This document shows, piece by piece, positions 59,236-64,000 of a DNA stretch of 64,000 nucleotides. Numbering within the stretch: the stretch's first letter is position 1; each line of letters begins with the position of its first letter. The stretch is from Streptomyces albiflavescens. Its GTDB lineage: Bacteria; Actinomycetota; Actinomycetes; Streptomycetales; Streptomycetaceae. The notes beneath the pieces were generated by a model. The model saw only the letters and a program-made list of their open reading frames with translations, had not been told where the DNA came from and searched no databases. The translations under genes were made by a program, and so were the position numbers. The stretch is taken from the NCBI RefSeq assembly GCF_014645835.1, contig NZ_BMMM01000013.1, forward strand, positions 126,010 to 190,009, in the 5' to 3' direction.

Positions 59236-61463
59236 CGACCGCACCGGCAATCGGACAGCCCCTCGACCGTGTCGACGGCCGCCCCAAGGTCACCGGCACC
59301 GCCCGCTACTCCGCCGAGATCCCGATCCCCGGCACGGCCTACGCCTGCCTCGTCGGCTCTCGCGTCGCCAGCGGCCGCATCACCGGGATCGACGCAAGCA
59401 GCGCCCAGGCGGAGGAGGGCGTACTCGCCGTCCTGACCCACCAGAACCTGCCGAGGATCGCGGAGCAGCCGCCGCTGGTCCCCTCCCTGGCCGGCACCGC
59501 CGCCCCTGGGCAGACCTTCTTCCCGATGCAGGACGACATCGTCCACTACGCGGGCCAGCACATCGCGATCGTCGTCGCCGACACCTGGGAGCGGGCACAG
59601 CACGCGGCGAGCCTGCTGCGCGTCTCCTACGAGGAGACGCCCCCGGTCACCACCCTCGAGCAGGGCCGCGACCAGGCATACGAACCCGAGCGCATCTTCG
59701 GCGGCTGGCTGCCGGGCCGGGTGGAGCGCGGAAACATCGATGCGGGGCTCGCCGAGGCGGACGCGCGGGTGGAGGCCACGTTCACGTACGCCGCGAACAA
59801 CCACAACCCCATCGAGCCGTCGTGCACCACCGCCGAGTGGGACGGCGACGAGCTGGTGCTGTACGACTCCACCCAGGGCGTCAACGCGACCCAGCTCACC
59901 GTCGCGCGCCTGCTCGGGACCCCACTGTCGAAGATTCGCGTCATCGGCCACTACGTCGGGGGCAGTTTCGGCTCGAAAGCCATGATCCACGACCATGCGG
60001 CACTGGCCGCGATGGCTGCCCGGGAGGTCGGCAGGCCTGTCAAACTCGCGCTGAGCCGTGAGCAGATGTTCACCTCGGTCGGGCACCGCGAGGAGCAGGA
60101 GCAGGAGATCGTCCTCGGTGCGACGCGCGACGGCCGGCTGACCGGGATCCGGCACCACAAGCTGTCCCCCACCTCGCACTTCGACGACTGGGCCGAGCCC
60201 TCGATCGGCGTCGCGTCGGAGATCTACGCGTGCCCGAACTACCAGGGCGTGTACCGGCTCTTCCGGGCCAACACGATGACACCGACCTTTATGCGGGCGC
60301 CCGGGGAGGCGAGCGGCATGCTCGCGCTCGAGTGCGCGATGGACGAGCTGGCCCAGGAACTCGGTGTGGAGCCGATCGAGCTGCGGCTGCGCAACTACAC
60401 GGACGCGAGCCCCTCGTCGGGCCACCCGTGGTCCAGCAGCGGGCTGCGGGAGTGTTACCGGCGTGGTGCCGCGCGCTTCGGCTGGGAGGGCCGCGATCCG
60501 CGGCCGGGCATGCGCAGGGAGGGGAACTGGCTGATCGGGACGGGCATGGCCAGTGCGGGCTACCCGGTCGCTCCGCCCGCCAATCCGCAGCGCGCCCGCG
60601 CCCGCCTCTACGCCGACGGCACCGCCCTCGTCCAGGCCGCCACCCCCGACTTCGGCACGGGTGTGGCCACGGTCATGACGCAGGTCGCCGCCGACGGGCT
60701 CGGCATGCCGGTGGACCGCTGCCGGTTCGAGAACGGCGACACCGACCTGCCCAACATCGCGGCCGCGGTGGGCTCCGCGGGCGCCGGAATGATCAGCGCC
60801 GCGGTGCACAGCGCGGCGACCGCCCTGCGCAACCAGCTGATCGCCAGGGCCGTCGCGGACGCCAACTCCCCGCTGCACGGCGCGAACCCGGTCGACGTGG
60901 TCGTACGGGACGGGGTCATGACGGCCGGGACTGCCTCCGATTCCTACGTCGACCTGCTGCAACGGAACGTCCAGCCGGACGCCGAGGCGTCCGGTGCCTG
61001 GAGTCCGCCGGCCGGCGACGCCCCGTACGCGATGATGACGTTCGGTGCCCAGTTCGCCGAGGTGGCCGTGGATCCCGAATTCGGTCTGGTCCGGGTGCGG
61101 CGTATGACCGGCGCTTTCGCTCCCGGCCGGGTCCTCAACCCCAAGTTGGCCCGCAGCCAGCTCATGGGCGGCATGCTCTGGGGCCTGGGCCAGGCGCTGC
61201 TGGAGGCCAACTACACGCACCCGCGCACCGGCCGCTGGGCCAACGCGAGCCTGGGCGAGTACCTGGTCGCCGTCAACGCGGACGCGCCCGACGTCGACGT
61301 CGAGCTCGTCGAGGTCGAGGACGACATCGTCAATCCGCTGGGGGTCAAGGGCGTCGGCGAGGTCGGGCAGGTCGGTGCCGCGGCCGCGATCGCGAACGCC
61401 GTCTGGCACGCGACCGGCCGACGCGTCCGCAAGATGCCGATCACGATCGAGGATCTGCTGTGA
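59232..61463 (+). CDS. Molybdenum-cofactor subunit of the hydroxylase (PaoC/YagR-like)
   Basis: A 743-residue catalytic subunit. DRVDGRPKVTGTARYSAEIP opens the domain; YVGGSFGSKAMIHDHAALAA and FMRAPGEASGMLALECAMDE are cofactor and active-site regions; RSQLMGGMLWGLGQALLEAN and VKGVGEVGQVGAAAAIANAV hold the conserved glutamine-loop and catalytic Glu. It should oxidise an aldehyde or N-heterocycle using water as oxygen source. Needs molybdopterin cytosine dinucleotide and a dedicated chaperone (XdhC/PaoD), which is not in the window. It has a degraded paralogue at 35521-36078. Confidence 0.93.
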   Translation: MTTAPAIGQPLDRVDGRPKVTGTARYSAEIPIPGTAYACLVGSRVASGRITGIDASSAQAEEGVLAVLTHQNLPRIAEQPPLVPSLAGTAAPGQTFFPMQDDIVHYAGQHIAIVVADTWERAQHAASLLRVSYEETPPVTTLEQGRDQAYEPERIFGGWLPGRVERGNIDAGLAEADARVEATFTYAANNHNPIEPSCTTAEWDGDELVLYDSTQGVNATQLTVARLLGTPLSKIRVIGHYVGGSFGSKAMIHDHAALAAMAAREVGRPVKLALSREQMFTSVGHREEQEQEIVLGATRDGRLTGIRHHKLSPTSHFDDWAEPSIGVASEIYACPNYQGVYRLFRANTMTPTFMRAPGEASGMLALECAMDELAQELGVEPIELRLRNYTDASPSSGHPWSSSGLRECYRRGAARFGWEGRDPRPGMRREGNWLIGTGMASAGYPVAPPANPQRARARLYADGTALVQAATPDFGTGVATVMTQVAADGLGMPVDRCRFENGDTDLPNIAAAVGSAGAGMISAAVHSAATALRNQLIARAVADANSPLHGANPVDVVVRDGVMTAGTASDSYVDLLQRNVQPDAEASGAWSPPAGDAPYAMMTFGAQFAEVAVDPEFGLVRVRRMTGAFAPGRVLNPKLARSQLMGGMLWGLGQALLEANYTHPRTGRWANASLGEYLVAVNADAPDVDVELVEVEDDIVNPLGVKGVGEVGQVGAAAAIANAVWHATGRRVRKMPITIEDLL

Positions 61464-61497
61464 CGCAGGGACAGGGCAGCCGACCCGCGGACTGAGC

Positions 61498-62646
61498 TCA
61501 GACGGCTTGTGAAAGTGTCCGGTCCCGTTGGACGACGATCATGGCCATGTCGTCGTCCAGTCGGCCGCCCGCGTACTCCCGCACGTCGGCGGCAAGCCTT
61601 TCGACCAGCGGACCGGCCGCCTGGTCAGCCCAGGCTACGGCGCGTTCGGCGAGCGGATAGAAGACACCCCGCCCGTCCCGGGCCTCGCTGACGCCGTCGG
61701 TGTAGAGGACCAGCCGGTCGCCGTGGTCGAACGGGAAGGTCGCCGGAGCATAGGTGCTGTCGGGCAACACGCCGAGGCCGAGCGGCGGCGACGGCTCGGG
61801 CACCGCGAGCGCGGTCGCCGTGGCGGTGGCGTGGCGCAGCAGGAGGGGCGGCGGGTGCCCGCAGCTGATCACGTGCACCACCGGCTCGTCGTCCGGGATG
61901 TCCACCACCGCGGCGGTCACGAAGCGCTCGGCGGCGTCCTCCTCCAGTTCTGCGAACTCCGCGAGTCCCCAGCGGACGGCATCCTCGATGTAGGCGACCA
62001 GCTCTGGCAGCGGGATCTGACGGTGTGCCGCGGCGCGGAAGGCGCCCAGGACGATCGCCGTGTCGCTGATCGAGGCGAGGCCCTTGCCCCGGACGTCCCC
62101 GATGAGCAGCCGCGTGGAGCCGGGGATCCGGGCCGCTGCGTAGAGGTCACCGCCGATGCACGTGTCTGCTTCGGCGCTGCGGTACTCCGAGGCGAGGGAG
62201 ACGGGCCCGGCCCGCTCCGGGAGCGGTCGCAGTACGACGCGCTGCGCTGCGTCGGAGACCGAGCGCGCCCGGGCGAGCTCCAGCTCGCGCCGGTCCCGCG
62301 TGCGGGTGAAGAGGATCAGGAAGGCGGAGACGGCGACAAGAGCGGAGAGTTCGACGATGACACTCTCCGTGGTCAGGGTCTGTCGCTCCGCTCCGGCGGC
62401 TACCAGTGCGAGTACCGCCAGTACGCCGATCAGGGCGGTGGCGCGCGGTCCGGCGCCGACGGCGGTGACCGCCACGGCGACGGCCAGCAGGTGGGCGAGA
62501 TGGATGTCCGGCGGCAGGAACACGTCGGCCACCGGAATGGCGACGATCGCCAGAAGAGGGCCGACCAGCCACAGCGGGTCCGGCGCAGCCCGGCGCCAGG
62601 CCCGCAGGGTTTCGGTCACAGATGTGGTGATGGTGGCAGCGCTCAC
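61498..62646 (-). CDS. PP2C-type (SpoIIE) serine/threonine phosphatase, membrane-bound
   Basis: A 382-residue protein with four to six membrane helices in residues 20-115 (LLAIVAIPVADVFLPPD, LLAVAVAVTAVGAGPRA, LIGVLAVLALVAAG, VIVELSALVAVSAFLILF), then a linker and a SpoIIE/PP2C domain: DTCIGGDLYAAARIPGSTRL, IGDVRGKGLASISDTAIVLG, DRLVLYTDGVSEARDGRG, GRLDDDMAMIVVQ. The metal-binding Asp residues are present. Such proteins regulate anti-sigma factor antagonists. GTG at 62646 with GGAG is preferred over a GTG at 62685 that would add 13 residues. The partner is not nearby. Confidence 0.88.
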   Translation of the reverse strand: MSAATITTSVTETLRAWRRAAPDPLWLVGPLLAIVAIPVADVFLPPDIHLAHLLAVAVAVTAVGAGPRATALIGVLAVLALVAAGAERQTLTTESVIVELSALVAVSAFLILFTRTRDRRELELARARSVSDAAQRVVLRPLPERAGPVSLASEYRSAEADTCIGGDLYAAARIPGSTRLLIGDVRGKGLASISDTAIVLGAFRAAAHRQIPLPELVAYIEDAVRWGLAEFAELEEDAAERFVTAAVVDIPDDEPVVHVISCGHPPPLLLRHATATATALAVPEPSPPLGLGVLPDSTYAPATFPFDHGDRLVLYTDGVSEARDGRGVFYPLAERAVAWADQAAGPLVERLAADVREYAGGRLDDDMAMIVVQRDRTLSQAV

Positions 62647-63109
62647 GTCGTGCTCCGGTGCTGGTCGTCCTTTCCCCACCAACACATGGCCGTCCGTCCG
62701 TCATTCCTCGGGCAGTGGGCCCGGCCGCCTCGAGCGCCTTCGACGGTTGCCCGGTGTGGACGACGCGGGAACTCTGAGTAACACCGGTCGGGCCACGGGC
62801 GCGCCCTCAGGACGCCGGCCGGTTGTGCGGCGTGATGGCGTGGGGACGCCGGTACCTGTCGGACGGCGTCGGCTTGGACCGGGCCGTCGCTGCCGACGAC
62901 GTGGTCATCGTCGCTGGTGCCGCCCGCGCCGACCGGACCGAGAGCCCTCTCGTAGCGATCCGGTGTGTGGCCAGGGCGCTGACCTGCGGCGATCAGATGA
63001 GTGGAGACGCCAGGATGGCGGTGTTCTCCGACAACCAGGTCTCGCAGGGATGAACGGCCGACGACCGCCGCCGCCCGTGTTCCGTGCCTCTCCGGATGCC
63101 CCGCTGGAG
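62647..63109. other. Intergenic region before thiD
   Basis: 463 bp with no recognised gene, between the divergently placed phosphatase start and the thiD stop (thiD points toward it). No terminator-type hairpin was found with confidence. Confidence 0.4.
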
Positions 63110-63907
63110 TCAGAAGCGCGATCGGTCCTGCCACCCATGGTCGACGGGCCCGATGCCGGCGCCCAGGGCGAAGCCGGCCGCGATGGCCTCGGTGACGTAC
63201 TCCTTGGCCCGCCGTACCGCGTCCGGCACCTCGCGGCCCTGCGCCAGGCCCACCGCGACGGCCGACGCGAGGGTGCAACCGGTGCCGTGTGTGTGCTGGT
63301 TGTTGTGGCGCGGAGCGCGCAGCCAGTGCTCCGCGCTTCCGTCGGTGAGCAGGTCGACGGCCTGCCCTGGGAGATGGCCGCCCTTCACCAGCGCCCAGCG
63401 GGGACCGTAGGCGAGCAGCCGCTCGGCGGCCCGGCGCATGCCCCCCTCGTCCGTCACCGTCACACCGGTGAGCTCCGCAACCTCGTCGAGATTGGGGGTG
63501 ACCACGGTCGCCAGCGGCAGCAAGCGGGTCCGTACGGCGTCCAGCGCGTCGTCCGCCAGCAGGCGGTCTCCGTGTTTGGAGACGCTCACCGGGTCGACGA
63601 CGACGGGAGCGGCCAGGTCCGACAGCAGCTCGGCGACCGTCGTGACCAGATCGGGCGAGGCGAGCATCCCGGTCTTCACGGCCTGGACGCCGATGTCGTC
63701 GACGACACTGCGGTACTGGGCGCGCACCGCCTCCACGGGCAGCGCCCAAGCACCCTGCACACCGAGGGAGTTCTGCGCGGTCACCGCGGTGAGCACGCTC
63801 ATCCCGTGGGCGCCGAGCGCCAGCATCGTCTTGAGGTCGGCCTGGATGCCGGCGCCTCCGCCGGAATCGGAGCCGGCGATCGTCAGAACCAGGGGTGGCC
63901 GGGGCAT
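63110..63907 (-). CDS. thiD: Hydroxymethylpyrimidine (phosphate) kinase ThiD
   Basis: A 265-residue ribokinase-fold enzyme phosphorylating HMP and HMP-P in thiamine synthesis. LTIAGSDSGGGAGIQADLKT is the substrate-binding start; TPNLDEVAELTGV, ALVKGGHLPGQAVDLL, and HGTGCTLASAVAVGLAQGRE (anion hole and catalytic Cys/Asp-region) follow. Near residue 95 VVVDPVSVSKHGDRLL is the metal/phosphate site. ATG at 63907 lies 18 bp after the stop of the preceding gene, so the two share a transcript. Confidence 0.94.
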   Translation of the reverse strand: MPRPPLVLTIAGSDSGGGAGIQADLKTMLALGAHGMSVLTAVTAQNSLGVQGAWALPVEAVRAQYRSVVDDIGVQAVKTGMLASPDLVTTVAELLSDLAAPVVVDPVSVSKHGDRLLADDALDAVRTRLLPLATVVTPNLDEVAELTGVTVTDEGGMRRAAERLLAYGPRWALVKGGHLPGQAVDLLTDGSAEHWLRAPRHNNQHTHGTGCTLASAVAVGLAQGREVPDAVRRAKEYVTEAIAAGFALGAGIGPVDHGWQDRSRF

Positions 63908-63925
63908 GGGAGATGTTCCTCTCGG

Positions 63926-64000
63926 TCAGCCGGCGCAGGGCCGTGCCTGTGCGCGGCGGCGCAGCCGCAGGGGGGCGTACGTGGCCAGGGCGACGACGAA
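63926..64000 (-). CDS. C-terminal end of a probable membrane protein (partial)
   Basis: Only the last 24 codons are in the window: FVVALATYAPLRLRRRAQAR then PCAG and TGA. The hydrophobic end followed by a basic tail suits the last helix of an inner-membrane transporter. Next to thiD a hydroxymethylpyrimidine/thiamine permease would be plausible, but this cannot be shown from 24 residues. Confidence 0.5.
   Translation of the reverse strand, partial: FVVALATYAPLRLRRRAQARPCAG

Noticed and set aside
58941..61409. An 822-codon antisense frame opposite the molybdenum subunit
   Set aside because: Same reason; the plus-strand frame has all motifs of a known family.

Overview
The window reads as a stretch of Streptomyces chromosome. 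It is very GC-rich, uses GTG and TTG starts beside ATG, has GGAGG-type ribosome sites, and carries typical Streptomyces genes: a DasR-type site in front of a chitinase, an encapsulin plus 2-methylisoborneol operon, and mycothiol-family enzymes. There are many decayed genes, tandem repeats, transposon relics and a plasmid-like ParA, which suggests an accessory region or chromosome arm rather than the conserved core. No tRNA, rRNA or CRISPR array was recognised.

Layout. 1-8.5 kb: a GH32 fructan hydrolase cut by the window edge, a SAM methyltransferase, a DUF1877 protein, a transposase relic, a LysR regulator, a secreted M9 collagenase and a mycothiol-dependent enzyme. 8.7-17.6 kb: the most unusual block. 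SbnA-like and SbnB-like enzymes, which together make L-2,3-diaminopropionate (Dap), flank a carrier-plus-membrane protein resembling epsilon-poly-lysine synthetase (Pls) without its adenylation domain, a separate adenylation/carrier protein, and a SyrP-like dioxygenase. 18-23 kb: a molybdoenzyme/reductase pair destroyed by a nonsense codon and a deletion, a DUF6510 protein, a chitinase with two dre-like operators, a DUF899 protein and a beta-lactamase-fold protein. 23-30 kb: a TetR regulator divergent from a membrane protein/NmrA/DoxX set, and a flavin monooxygenase divergent from a P450.

30-39 kb: a ParA and small-partner pair, a cyclophilin with a perfect hairpin terminator, a type-B carboxylesterase, SMP-30 divergent from an Lrp regulator, a xanthine-dehydrogenase relic, a lipoprotein hydrolase, and a methyltransferase with ten GGAGCT repeats in its leader. 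39-47 kb: a decay zone (CoA-transferase tail, 21-bp repeats, acyl-CoA dehydrogenase, chimeric etfB/LysR scrap, TetR stub), a GDSL esterase, a PrpE-like synthetase, an ArsR/SRPBCC operon with twin palindromic operators, and a lipoprotein. 47-56 kb: DUF5996, a VOC protein, the three-gene encapsulin/2-methylisoborneol operon, a second P450, a DMT transporter and an intact 173-bp IS5-type MITE. 56-64 kb: SRPBCC and ABM proteins, a complete three-subunit molybdenum hydroxylase operon, a PP2C phosphatase, and thiD with the end of an upstream membrane gene.

The genes that most clearly work together are the Dap/Pls-like cluster, the 2-methylisoborneol operon (shell, cyclase, GPP methyltransferase), the ArsR/SRPBCC pair and the PaoABC-like hydroxylase operon.
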